Assembly (NCBI GenBank): GCA_903837335.1 | Contig: CAILUH010000218.1 | Location: forward strand, 1-34,449 | Reading direction: 5' to 3' | DNA: 34,449 nt | Source: an uncultured beta proteobacterium | Lineage (GTDB): Bacteria; Pseudomonadota; Gammaproteobacteria; Burkholderiales; Burkholderiaceae | Shown here: in pieces, positions 14,753 through 22,539 of the stretch | Numbering within the stretch: position 1 is the stretch's first letter | How the letters are laid out: every line of letters starts with the position of its first letter | Program-made: the position numbers and the translations under genes | Notes under the pieces: model-generated | Seen by the model: the letters and a program-made list of their open reading frames with translations, nothing else | What the model was told of the DNA's origin: nothing | Database searches by the model: none

Positions 14753-14917
14753 TTAGCGACCACGGCCGGCCTTGCGCATCATGCCCTTGCCGCCGCCAAA
14801 GCCCGCTTGTGGTCGCCCACCTAAGCTCTGGGGGCCTTTAGCTACTGGCCGTGCTGGGGGCTTGCCCACAGCTGGCTTAGCTGGATTCTTGCTTTCTGGT
14901 TTCTTTTCTTCCGTCAC
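14753..14917 (-). CDS. Small basic Lys/Pro/Gly-rich protein, 54 aa
   Basis: Unrecognised small protein. The GTG start at 14917 follows a strong AGGAG site (plus-strand CTCCT) at six-base spacing. The N-terminal third is charged and proline-rich (repeats of the form K-P and A-K-P-A), the middle reads GGRPQAGFGGG, and the C-terminus is strongly basic (MMRKAGRGR). It is predicted disordered and soluble, with no cysteine or membrane segment. The composition suggests nucleic-acid or ribosome binding, which is inference only. The gene shares a short divergent promoter region with the site-2 protease gene at 14946. The strong ribosome-binding site and coherent composition support it as real. Confidence 0.6.
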   Translation of the reverse strand: MTEEKKPESKNPAKPAVGKPPARPVAKGPQSLGGRPQAGFGGGKGMMRKAGRGR

Positions 14918-14945
14918 AATTTGCTCCTATCGATATCATATTGTC

Positions 14946-15614
14946 ATGATTACTGACTATTCTATCCAAGCTGTCGCCATTAATGCAATTCCGCTCATTT
15001 TTGCCATCACCATTCATGAGGCAGCCCATGGTTATGCGGCTAAGCGTTTTGGCGATAACACGGCATATGTTCTGGGTCGCGTTACCCTAAATCCCGCTAA
15101 ACACATCGACTTGGTTGGTACCATCTTAATCCCCTTAGCCCTTATTTTAATGGGATCAGCGTTTTTAATTGGTTACGCCAAACCGGTACCGGTTCGTTTT
15201 GACCATTTACGCAACCCCAAAATCGATATGATTTGGGTTGCTTTAGCTGGCCCTGGCTCGAATTTTATCCAAGCCATTATTTGGGCTGCCCTATGGATTG
15301 CGTTGCAAGGATTTGGCATCGACGAGCCTTTTTTTATTTCAATGGCTAAAGCAGGAGTGCTATGGAATATTGGCTTGCTGGTGTTTAATTTATTTCCTTT
15401 GCCGCCATTAGATGGTGGTCGTATTTTGTCCGGCCTCTTGCCAGTTCGCCAATCACTGGCCTTGGGAAAACTAGAGCCATGGGGATTTTTTATTGTGCTT
15501 GGTTTAGCTTTAACGGGTTTCATCACCACCTGGTGGATGCAGCCGCTCAGTGCATTTTTTATTTGGCTGCTCACGCTGATTACAACGCCCCTGCGGCTCC
15601 TATTTGGGGCATAA
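14946..15614 (+). CDS. Site-2 protease family (M50) membrane zinc metalloprotease
   Basis: A 222-aa intramembrane protease. The zinc-binding HEAAH is at residues 24-28 and the third ligand lies in LPPLDGGR (Asp156). About six hydrophobic segments surround them, as in the compact M50 members with neither PDZ nor CBS domains. I set the start at ATG 14946 because the family begins a few residues before the first helix; the frame stays open to 14772, but that stretch is the antisense of the 54-aa gene and translates to an atypical Pro/Gly-rich leader. The stop is followed within ten bases by the MFS gene. The substrate is unknown; the family cleaves membrane-bound regulators or signal-peptide remnants. 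Confidence 0.9.
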   Translation: MITDYSIQAVAINAIPLIFAITIHEAAHGYAAKRFGDNTAYVLGRVTLNPAKHIDLVGTILIPLALILMGSAFLIGYAKPVPVRFDHLRNPKIDMIWVALAGPGSNFIQAIIWAALWIALQGFGIDEPFFISMAKAGVLWNIGLLVFNLFPLPPLDGGRILSGLLPVRQSLALGKLEPWGFFIVLGLALTGFITTWWMQPLSAFFIWLLTLITTPLRLLFGA

Positions 15615-15621
15615 ACTCGAG

Positions 15622-16827
15622 ATGTCTACTCGCAAAGCTTTTCAAACGCTTTTAATCTACCGCATTGGTGTCACACTCAACTACCAAATTATTATGGTTG
15701 CGGTGGGTTGGCATATTTATGAACTAACCAATAGTGTGGTTTCTCTTGGCTTGGTAGGCTTGGCCGAGTTAGTACCTTATTTTGCCTTCGCACTCTACTC
15801 CGGTCATGCGGTTGATACCTACTCGCGCCGTTTGATTGCGGCTATCGCCTGCTCAATTCATATTGCTGTAGCGTTTTTCCTCGCCGCCATTGCCCTCAAT
15901 TTAATTAGTCCGCCAGTGCCACTTATTTATACGGCAGTGGCTTTTCTAGGGGTCGGCAGAGCGCTAATGCGCCCCTCCTATACAGCCATCTTTGGACAAA
16001 TTATTCCCCGCGCCGAACTTACTCGCTATACCGCACTCGCTTCTTCGGTATTTCAAATTTGTGTAGTCGCAGGACCTGGTATCGGCGGGCTTCTCATTGG
16101 CTTGGCTGGTTTATCGTGGACTTATTCTCTAGCCGGGCTCTGCGCTGCTGTGGGCTTATATGGTTCTTGGCTTATTCCAGCACAAAAAACGCCGCTCAGC
16201 ACCGTGCCCAGTCATTTCTTTACGAGTTTTTTAGAAGGCTTTAATTATGTGCGTAAGCATGAGTTAATTTTAGCGACGATGGCGCTGGATATGTTTGCAG
16301 TTTTACTGGGAGGCGCAGTATCGATCTTGCCTGCCTTTGTTAAGGAAATACTGCATGCAGGGCCAGAAACCCTGGGCATTTTACGGGCCTCACCCGCACT
16401 CGCTGCAGTCATTACAGGCATTATCTTGGCTCGAAAACCCATGCTATATAACTCGGGACGTTATTTATTAATGTCAGTTGCGGGCTTTGGCTTAGCCATT
16501 GTGGGCTTTGGTCTCTCTACCGAATTATGGGTAGCGGCAACTTTCTTAATGCTGTCGGGATGTTGTGATTCAGTATCAGTGGTCATTCGGGGTTCGATCA
16601 TGCAATTAACCACTCCCGATCATATGCGCGGCAGAGTTAGTGCCATCAACGGTATTTTTATTGGCTCTTCGAATGAACTTGGCGCACTCGAATCCGGTCT
16701 TGCTGCGAGCTTAATGGGTCTAGTGCCCTCAATTATCTTTGGCGGCATTGCCACTATTGCAGTAGTAACCTGTACTTACTATCTAGCACCGCAATTACGC
16801 CGCTTACATATTGCCGATTTATCTTAA
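15622..16827 (+). CDS. MFS transporter (EntS-like exporter family)
   Basis: A 401-aa, 12-helix major facilitator. The A-like motif between helices 2 and 3 reads GHAVDTYSRR, and SGCCDSVSVVIRG precedes LTTPDHMRGRVSAINGIFIGSSNELGALESG in the C-terminal half, a pattern typical of the enterobactin-exporter-like branch. ATG at 15622 is preferred over an in-frame TTG at 15604 that overlaps the protease gene. It probably shares a transcript with the site-2 protease. The export substrate is unknown; a siderophore role cannot be assumed since no siderophore synthesis genes are in the window. The 3' end lies nine bases from the convergent dehydrogenase stop, in an AT-rich stretch without a clear hairpin. 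Confidence 0.87.
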   Translation: MSTRKAFQTLLIYRIGVTLNYQIIMVAVGWHIYELTNSVVSLGLVGLAELVPYFAFALYSGHAVDTYSRRLIAAIACSIHIAVAFFLAAIALNLISPPVPLIYTAVAFLGVGRALMRPSYTAIFGQIIPRAELTRYTALASSVFQICVVAGPGIGGLLIGLAGLSWTYSLAGLCAAVGLYGSWLIPAQKTPLSTVPSHFFTSFLEGFNYVRKHELILATMALDMFAVLLGGAVSILPAFVKEILHAGPETLGILRASPALAAVITGIILARKPMLYNSGRYLLMSVAGFGLAIVGFGLSTELWVAATFLMLSGCCDSVSVVIRGSIMQLTTPDHMRGRVSAINGIFIGSSNELGALESGLAASLMGLVPSIIFGGIATIAVVTCTYYLAPQLRRLHIADLS

Positions 16828-16836
16828 AAAAATAAT

Positions 16837-17778
16837 TTATTTAATTTCGGGTAATTCTTTTTGAATTAATTGCAAGCTAGCCCGTAAGAGACTGTTATAA
16901 CGCTCGCGTTCAGCTTGAATCGTTTCTGGAGTCCATTGAAAAAAACCCTCACCCGTTTTCATACCTAATTTGCCCTGACTAGCAGGCTCTGCTAAGCATT
17001 GTGCAATTTCTGCGGAATTATTGAGTGATGGATAAATACTCGCGCCTGCTGCAGCATGAATGTCAAGCCCTGCATGGTCACGCTGTAAGACTGGACCAGC
17101 TGCTAAATAACGAAAGCCAAAGCCAAAGCGCACGGCCTTATCAATATCTTCCAAGCTAGCAATGCCTTCATCAACCATCCAAAAAGCCTCGCGTGATAGC
17201 GCGTGCTGTAAACGGTTAGCTAAAAACCCGGGTAGATCTTTTTTTACAGTTACTGGCACCATGCCACATGCCGTCATGAGGCGTGACAGACTTTCGCCGA
17301 CAAGTGGCGACGTTTTTGGGCCATAAACAACTTCGACACATGGCACTAAATGCGCTGGCATAAAAAAATGTAGTCCAATCATCCGGGCTTGTGTTTTTAA
17401 ATCTCTGCAGATCGCGCTAATCGGAAAACTTGAGCTATTACTCGCTAAAACTGTTTCAGCTTTAGCGCGTTTTTCTAATTCAATAAATAAAGACTGTTTG
17501 ATATCTAAACGTTCGGGAATGCACTCAACCACCAAATCTACTTCAGACCAGTCGATCTCATCTAACGAACCTGCCGTAGTTAGCAAATGAATGCGCTCTT
17601 CATAACCCAGCTCGGCCATTTGATTGGCAAAGTAGGTCGGCAAAGCTACCCGCCGCTCAGTAGTCAATTCGCAAACTTGCGTAGCACAGCCGCCGCGGGC
17701 ATAAACAGTAGCCACATCAGCGCCCATTGTGCCTCCACCGATAATCAGTACTTTGGTTTCTGCTGGCGTAAATAACAT
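16837..17778 (-). CDS. 3-hydroxyacyl-CoA dehydrogenase family protein (L-gulonate 3-dehydrogenase-like)
   Basis: A 313-aa single-domain NAD-dependent dehydrogenase. The Rossmann motif IIGGGTMGADVA is at about residues 12-23. The catalytic region SNSSSFPI and GLHFFMPAHLVPCVEVV supply Ser116, His137 and Glu149, the usual catalytic set. ATG at 17778 follows AAGGAA; the frame is open to 17850 but that overlaps the dehydratase gene. It starts one base after the dehydratase stop, so they form a two-gene operon. Because the neighbours are sugar-acid enzymes rather than beta-oxidation genes, oxidation of a 3-hydroxy sugar acid, as in the lambda-crystallin/gulonate dehydrogenase branch, is as likely as acyl-CoA. 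The family is secure, the substrate is not. Confidence 0.88.
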   Translation of the reverse strand: MLFTPAETKVLIIGGGTMGADVATVYARGGCATQVCELTTERRVALPTYFANQMAELGYEERIHLLTTAGSLDEIDWSEVDLVVECIPERLDIKQSLFIELEKRAKAETVLASNSSSFPISAICRDLKTQARMIGLHFFMPAHLVPCVEVVYGPKTSPLVGESLSRLMTACGMVPVTVKKDLPGFLANRLQHALSREAFWMVDEGIASLEDIDKAVRFGFGFRYLAAGPVLQRDHAGLDIHAAAGASIYPSLNNSAEIAQCLAEPASQGKLGMKTGEGFFQWTPETIQAERERYNSLLRASLQLIQKELPEIK

Positions 17779-17779
17779 C

Positions 17780-19561
17780 TTAGTATTCCTTAATGATCGG
17801 TGCAGAACGGTTAGCAACTGGCACCATAAAATCAAAATCACACCCCACATCGGCTTGTGTCACTGTTGTTTGGTAAAGCCGCCGATACCCTGTCGCTGGG
17901 ATTTCTAAGCGTGCCTCAGGGGCACCTAACTCCGCTAAACGTTGGGCAATTTCTGCCTCATCGACTAGCAGTGTGATACTGCGCTTAGCAACATCTAATT
18001 CAATTATGTCGCCATCACGAACTACGGCAAGTGGGCCATTTTCTGCAGACTCTGGCGTGATATGTAAAACAATGGTGCCAAATGCTGTCCCACTCATGCG
18101 CGCATCAGAAATACGCACCATATCTTTCACGCCAGCTTGGGCTAATTTTTTTGGAATCGGCAAGTATCCTGCCTCAGGCATACCCGGAGCGCCTTTAGGT
18201 CCAGCATTTTGTAAAACCAAAATATCGTCCGCCCGCACATCTAAATCATCACGATCAATGCGCAAAGCTAAATCTTCTAAGGAAGTGAAAACCACGGCAC
18301 GTCCCCGATGTTGTAATAAGGCTGGGGTTGCAGCAGAATGTTTAATCACTGCCCCGCGTGGCGCTAAATTTCCTTTTAATACTGCTAAACCGCCAACAGG
18401 AAAAATGGGTTCAGTCGCGATTCGAATTACTTTTTTATCACGTGTCGTACTTTTTTTATTATTAGCAAATTCAATTTCCTCACCCAGGGTACGTCCACTA
18501 ATCGTCATGCAATCTAAATAAAGGTGGGGTTTTAATTCTTGCAGGATCGCCATTAAGCCACCATCTTCGTATAAATGTTCCATGTAATGGCTACCGCTCG
18601 GTTTTAAATCAACTAGCACTGGCACATGACGACCTAAGCGGTCAATGGCTTCTAGATCAATCTGTATCCCCAGTCGCGCGGCAATTGCAGTGAAGTGAAT
18701 CAAGGCATTCGTTGAGCCACCAATGGCATGTAATACCGTAAAGGCATTCGTCAAAGACTGTGGCGTCAAAATGGCTTGACTAGAAAAATGACTCGGATTA
18801 GGCAATTGCGCTAACTCGACTGCGCGTCGACCAGTAAACTCGGCTAGACGAAAGCGTTCGGCCATCACTGCGGGTACCGCTGCCGTGCCAGCTAAGCTCA
18901 TGCCTGCAGCTTCAACCATGCAAGCAATCGTGCTGGCCGTACCCATCACCATACAGGTACCAGTAGTAGGGGCTAATTTTTCATTGACGGCATCAATTTC
19001 AGATTGATCGATTTCATGGGCGCGAAACTTAGCCCAGTAGCGCCGACAATCGGTGCAAGCGCCTAAGCGATCGCCCTGATAAGTCGTTGTCAGCATCGGT
19101 CCCGTGGGAATTGAAATAACCGGTACAGTGACGCTTGCAGCGGCCATTAATTGCGCCGGAATTGTTTTATCGCAGCCACCAATTAACACCACAGCATCAA
19201 CCGGTTGCGCGCGAATCATTTCTTCTGTATCTAAGGCCATCAAGTTCCGCAAATACATACTGGTCGGAAAGGCAAACGACTCATGAATCGAAATGGTTGG
19301 GAAAACCATTGGCATCCCACCGGCTTGCATCACGCCGCGCTTAACCGCCTCGATCATTTGCGGCACATTGCCATGACAAGGATTAAAGTCGCTAAAGGTA
19401 TTGGTAATACCGATAATTGGCCGGTCCAGGGCACTATCGCTATAGCCCATCGCTTTAATAAAGGCTTTGCGCAAAAATAGCGAAAATCCTGCGTCGCCAT
19501 AACGTGTTAGCCCCTTTAGCATGCCTCGCGGTGACGTCTTGGATGGATCAGAATTGCTCAA
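17780..19561 (-). CDS. IlvD/Edd family dehydratase, probably sugar-acid type
   Basis: A 593-aa iron-sulfur dehydratase. Cluster ligands are visible as Cys62 (NPCHGN), Cys130 (GGCDKT) and Cys203 (TGTCMVMGTAST); three such Cys fit a [2Fe-2S] enzyme. The conserved catalytic Ser490 is in SDARMSG. The family converts 2,3-dihydroxy acids to 2-oxo-3-deoxy acids: dihydroxyacid dehydratase in valine synthesis, or aldonate dehydratases. The length and CTDCRRYWAKFRA segment look more like L-arabonate/D-xylonate-type dehydratases than biosynthetic IlvD, and neighbours are a 2-oxo-3-deoxy acid-type lyase and TRAP transporter. It diverges from the dehydrogenase at 19653 across 91 bases that must hold both promoters, though I see no convincing boxes. 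Confidence 0.9.
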   Translation of the reverse strand: MSNSDPSKTSPRGMLKGLTRYGDAGFSLFLRKAFIKAMGYSDSALDRPIIGITNTFSDFNPCHGNVPQMIEAVKRGVMQAGGMPMVFPTISIHESFAFPTSMYLRNLMALDTEEMIRAQPVDAVVLIGGCDKTIPAQLMAAASVTVPVISIPTGPMLTTTYQGDRLGACTDCRRYWAKFRAHEIDQSEIDAVNEKLAPTTGTCMVMGTASTIACMVEAAGMSLAGTAAVPAVMAERFRLAEFTGRRAVELAQLPNPSHFSSQAILTPQSLTNAFTVLHAIGGSTNALIHFTAIAARLGIQIDLEAIDRLGRHVPVLVDLKPSGSHYMEHLYEDGGLMAILQELKPHLYLDCMTISGRTLGEEIEFANNKKSTTRDKKVIRIATEPIFPVGGLAVLKGNLAPRGAVIKHSAATPALLQHRGRAVVFTSLEDLALRIDRDDLDVRADDILVLQNAGPKGAPGMPEAGYLPIPKKLAQAGVKDMVRISDARMSGTAFGTIVLHITPESAENGPLAVVRDGDIIELDVAKRSITLLVDEAEIAQRLAELGAPEARLEIPATGYRRLYQTTVTQADVGCDFDFMVPVANRSAPIIKEY

Positions 19562-19652
19562 TGGTTTATCCCAAAAGTTATTAAAGAATCAGGGTAGCAG
19601 GATTAAGAAAACACTTACAATGTGCCATTATTTCAAGAAAACATAAAGAGAC

Positions 19653-20606
19653 ATGATTCCCGCTAACACGGTACTCCAAGTTGGCCCTTTTTCAGGCCCA
19701 ATGCAGGCTGAAATCGACCGTCGCCTACCGCAGGGTAGCTATGGCAAGCTCCTCAATGCTCAAGATAACCCCCCGGCTGGCACTTATAGGGCAATCCTTA
19801 CCCGCTCGCCCACCATTATTCCCATTAGCCTGTTAGAAAAATTAGGCAACTTAGAAGTCATTGCCAATTGTGGTGTTGGTTACGACAATTTACCGCTCGC
19901 CTACTTACAGCAACACAATATCGTTGCTACCAATACGCCGGGCGTGCTAAATGATGCGGTGTGCGAACTAACCATGGGCCTACTGCTATCTTTAATGCGC
20001 CAAATACCGGCGGCAGAACAGTATTTACGCTCAGGGATGTGGGCCCAGGGACCCTTTACCTTAACTAGTAGCTTGGCCGGAAAACGCGTGGGCATCGTCG
20101 GTTTAGGTCGGATTGCCCTCGACCTAGTTGAGCGTCTTACGCCATTTAAAGTCCAGATTAGCTACACCGGACCGAATAAAAAAAATGTGCCCTATACCCA
20201 CTATAGCAATATTGTCAGCTTAGCGGCTAATAGTGATATTTTGATCATGCTCTGTCCCGCTGGGCCAAGCACCGCAAAAATTGCCAATGCTGCCGTTTTT
20301 AAGGCCTTAGGACCCACCGGTTATTTTATTAATATTGCGCGCGGCAGCGTGCTTGATGAGGCAGCACTGTTACATGCACTTAAAAATAAACTGATTGCTG
20401 GAGCCGCCTTAGATGTTTTTGAAAATGAGCCCAATCCTAATCCTGAATTTCTTAAATTGAGCAATGTTTTGCTTACACCGCATATGGGCAGCGGCACAAA
20501 TGAAACCCGCATTGCCATGACTAACTTAACCCTTGATAATCTCGACGCTTTTTTTCAACAGCAACCTCTTCTTACCCCAATCCCTTTTGATCTGGAGACC
20601 TTATGA
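19653..20606 (+). CDS. D-2-hydroxyacid dehydrogenase (glyoxylate/hydroxypyruvate reductase-like)
   Basis: A 317-aa NAD(P)-dependent dehydrogenase. The GVGYDNL loop (about residues 75-81) is the substrate-binding motif typical of glyoxylate and hydroxypyruvate reductases. The Rossmann motif GIVGLGRIA is at residues 147-155, and the catalytic residues are R230 (NIARGS), E259 (ENEPNPNP) and H277 (TPHMGSG). It is the first gene of a rightward operon and overlaps the lyase gene by ATGA, so both enzymes are probably made in equal amounts. If the lyase releases glyoxylate, glycolaldehyde or a similar product, this enzyme could reduce it or its oxidised form. Family certainty is high, exact substrate low. 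Confidence 0.92.
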   Translation: MIPANTVLQVGPFSGPMQAEIDRRLPQGSYGKLLNAQDNPPAGTYRAILTRSPTIIPISLLEKLGNLEVIANCGVGYDNLPLAYLQQHNIVATNTPGVLNDAVCELTMGLLLSLMRQIPAAEQYLRSGMWAQGPFTLTSSLAGKRVGIVGLGRIALDLVERLTPFKVQISYTGPNKKNVPYTHYSNIVSLAANSDILIMLCPAGPSTAKIANAAVFKALGPTGYFINIARGSVLDEAALLHALKNKLIAGAALDVFENEPNPNPEFLKLSNVLLTPHMGSGTNETRIAMTNLTLDNLDAFFQQQPLLTPIPFDLETL

Positions 20607-21523
20607 AACCCATTGCCTCAACCCTACCTACCATTCTTTCGCCGGTATTAACCCCCTTTAATGCAGATGGGAGTCCTAATTCCAAGGTCTTGCTAAAACA
20701 ATGTCAATGGTTATCTAAAAATGGTGTTGGTCATGCCGTTTTTGGCACCAATTCGGAAGCAAACTCCATGTCGGCCTCGCAAAAATTACGGGTGCTAGAT
20801 GATTTATTAAGCGGCGGCCTCGATCCAAGTCACATGATGCCAGGCACCGGGGCTTGCTCGGTAGATGATGCTGTCACCATGACTAAAGCCGCAGTCAAGG
20901 CCAAATGTGCTGGTGTTTTAATGTTGCCGCCCTTTTACTATAAGGATGTTTCGGACGATGGCTTGTTTGCCTACTTTGCTGAAGTGATTGAAAAAGTCGG
21001 TGATAGCGCGTTACAAATTTATGTTTATAACATTCCGCCTGTGAGCAAAATCGGTTTGAGCTTAGATTTACTCGAACGCTTAGTCGAGGCCTTTCCTAAA
21101 ACTGTTGTCGGCATTAAAGATAGCTCAGGCGACTGGGATTACACTGAGTCGGTGATTAAAGTATTAGCCCCCACTGGCTTTCGCGTCTATGCGGGCAGTG
21201 AAATATTTTTACTACGTACCATGCGTGCTGGCGGAGTTGGCTGTATATCTGCCACCGCTAATATCAACCCAAAAGCGATTGCTGATTTAGGCGCCCATTG
21301 GGAAGATGCTTATGCAGATGAAAGTCAGGCAGCTTTAGACAAGGTTCGTGCAATATTTATGCAGTACCCGCCGATGGCAGCTATGAAAGCAGTAGTTGCG
21401 CATTTTAGTAAAGATCCGGGTTGGTTACGGATGCGCCCACCCCTGATCACTTTGCCAGTTGAGCAGCAGAAAAAATTAATTACTGAATTAGCAGCCATTA
21501 ATTTCACCATGCCTGGTCTTTGA
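20603..21523 (+). CDS. DapA/NanA family lyase or dehydratase (class I aldolase type)
   Basis: A 306-aa TIM-barrel enzyme of the dihydrodipicolinate synthase family. The Schiff-base lysine is K172 in VVGIKDSSGD and the proton-relay tyrosine is Y142 in YVYNIPP. The pyruvate-carboxylate loop, usually GTTGE, reads GTNSEANSMS here, so the substrate is probably not that of DapA. In context with an IlvD/Edd dehydratase, TRAP importer and hydroxyacid dehydrogenase, I expect cleavage or dehydration of a 2-oxo-3-deoxy sugar acid, yielding pyruvate plus an aldehyde, or an oxoglutarate semialdehyde. A role in lysine synthesis is unlikely. ATG overlaps the upstream stop by four bases. Confidence 0.9.
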   Translation: MKPIASTLPTILSPVLTPFNADGSPNSKVLLKQCQWLSKNGVGHAVFGTNSEANSMSASQKLRVLDDLLSGGLDPSHMMPGTGACSVDDAVTMTKAAVKAKCAGVLMLPPFYYKDVSDDGLFAYFAEVIEKVGDSALQIYVYNIPPVSKIGLSLDLLERLVEAFPKTVVGIKDSSGDWDYTESVIKVLAPTGFRVYAGSEIFLLRTMRAGGVGCISATANINPKAIADLGAHWEDAYADESQAALDKVRAIFMQYPPMAAMKAVVAHFSKDPGWLRMRPPLITLPVEQQKKLITELAAINFTMPGL

Positions 21524-21560
21524 TTTAAAACCGCTTATTTTTCCGCTTAGGAGATGCCTC

Positions 21561-22511
21561 ATGAAACTATCAAAATTACTTTTTGTACTTACTGCATTCT
21601 GTGTTTCAAGTGTTCAAGCTGAAAATTTATCGATAGCCACTGGCGGTACTGGTGGCGTTTATTACCCCATGGGCGGTGGTCTTGCGGCAGTACTTTCTAA
21701 ATATATTCCGAATATGTCGGCTACTGCAGAAGTTACCGGCGGCTCGGTTGATAACTTAAACCTCATTGGTACCGGTAAACCCTATGTCGGTTTTTCAATG
21801 GCGGATGCGGCTAAAGAAGCGCAGATGGGCGAAGGCAAATTTGTTAATAAAAAAGTTGACTTGCGTACACTCTTAGTGCTCTATCCCAATTTAATGCATG
21901 TGGTGACAGTTGAATCGACCGGCATTAAAACCATGAAAGACTTAAAAGGTAAGCGCGTAAGTACTGGCGCCCCTGGCAGCGCTACCGAGATTATGGCTTT
22001 TCGTGAACTTGAGGCAGCTGGGCTCGATAAAGATAAAGATGTGAAACGTGAGCGCTTAAGCGTCGCTGAATCGGTCAATGCGATCAAGGACCGTAAAATT
22101 GATGCCTTTTTTTGGGTTGGCGGCTTACCAACCGCAGCCGTCACTGATTTAGCTAATAGCCCCGGCATGAAAATTGTGATGATCGATAATGCGGATGAAA
22201 TTATCGCAATGAATAAAAAGTACGGTAATTTATATTTTCCTACCATCATTCCAAAAACCATTTATAGCGGCATGGCTAAAGACAATAAAGTGGCAGCAGT
22301 GGCTAATATTTTGGTCGTGAATGCTAATATGTCCGATGCCGAAGCCTACCAAATTGTGAAAACCATTTTTGATCGTAAACTCGATTTAGTGCGTACCCAT
22401 CAGGAATACATTAATGTAACCTTAGAAAATCAAAAAACCAAATCAACGCCTGTTGCTTTTCATCCAGGGGCTTTAAAGTACTTTAAAGAAAAGAAATTAA
22501 ATTTGAATTGA
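21561..22511 (+). CDS. TAXI family TRAP transporter solute-binding protein
   Basis: A 316-aa periplasmic receptor of the TAXI type. The signal peptide is clear (MKLSKLLFVL, cleavage after SSVQA), followed by the family N-terminus LSIATGGTGGVYYPMGGGLA. Further hallmarks are the TGGSVDNLNLIGTG segment and KRVSTGAPGSATEIMA around residues 130-145. ATG follows TTAGGAGATG at good spacing. It is immediately followed by the fused TRAP permease, so the pair is a complete importer. TAXI receptors are known for glutamate or dicarboxylates in the few studied cases; here the catabolic neighbours suggest a sugar acid or hydroxyacid, which is inferred. Confidence 0.95.
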   Translation: MKLSKLLFVLTAFCVSSVQAENLSIATGGTGGVYYPMGGGLAAVLSKYIPNMSATAEVTGGSVDNLNLIGTGKPYVGFSMADAAKEAQMGEGKFVNKKVDLRTLLVLYPNLMHVVTVESTGIKTMKDLKGKRVSTGAPGSATEIMAFRELEAAGLDKDKDVKRERLSVAESVNAIKDRKIDAFFWVGGLPTAAVTDLANSPGMKIVMIDNADEIIAMNKKYGNLYFPTIIPKTIYSGMAKDNKVAAVANILVVNANMSDAEAYQIVKTIFDRKLDLVRTHQEYINVTLENQKTKSTPVAFHPGALKYFKEKKLNLN

Positions 22512-22539
22512 TCACCCGCTTCATTAAATTAGGTTAATC

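Noticed and set aside
14772-14945. N-terminal extension of the site-2 protease frame
   Set aside because: The 58 extra residues are Pro/Gly-rich, unlike the family, and are antisense to the 54-aa gene, which has a strong ribosome-binding site; ATG 14946 gives the normal N-terminus.
17973-18521. 182-codon open frame antisense to the IlvD/Edd dehydratase
   Set aside because: Low-complexity Ser/Lys/Arg-rich translation opposite a clearly conserved coding region; shadow frame.
17780-19561. Biosynthetic dihydroxyacid dehydratase (ilvD) of branched-chain amino acid synthesis
   Set aside because: The family fits, but neighbours and sequence style favour a sugar-acid dehydratase; no other ilv gene is present.
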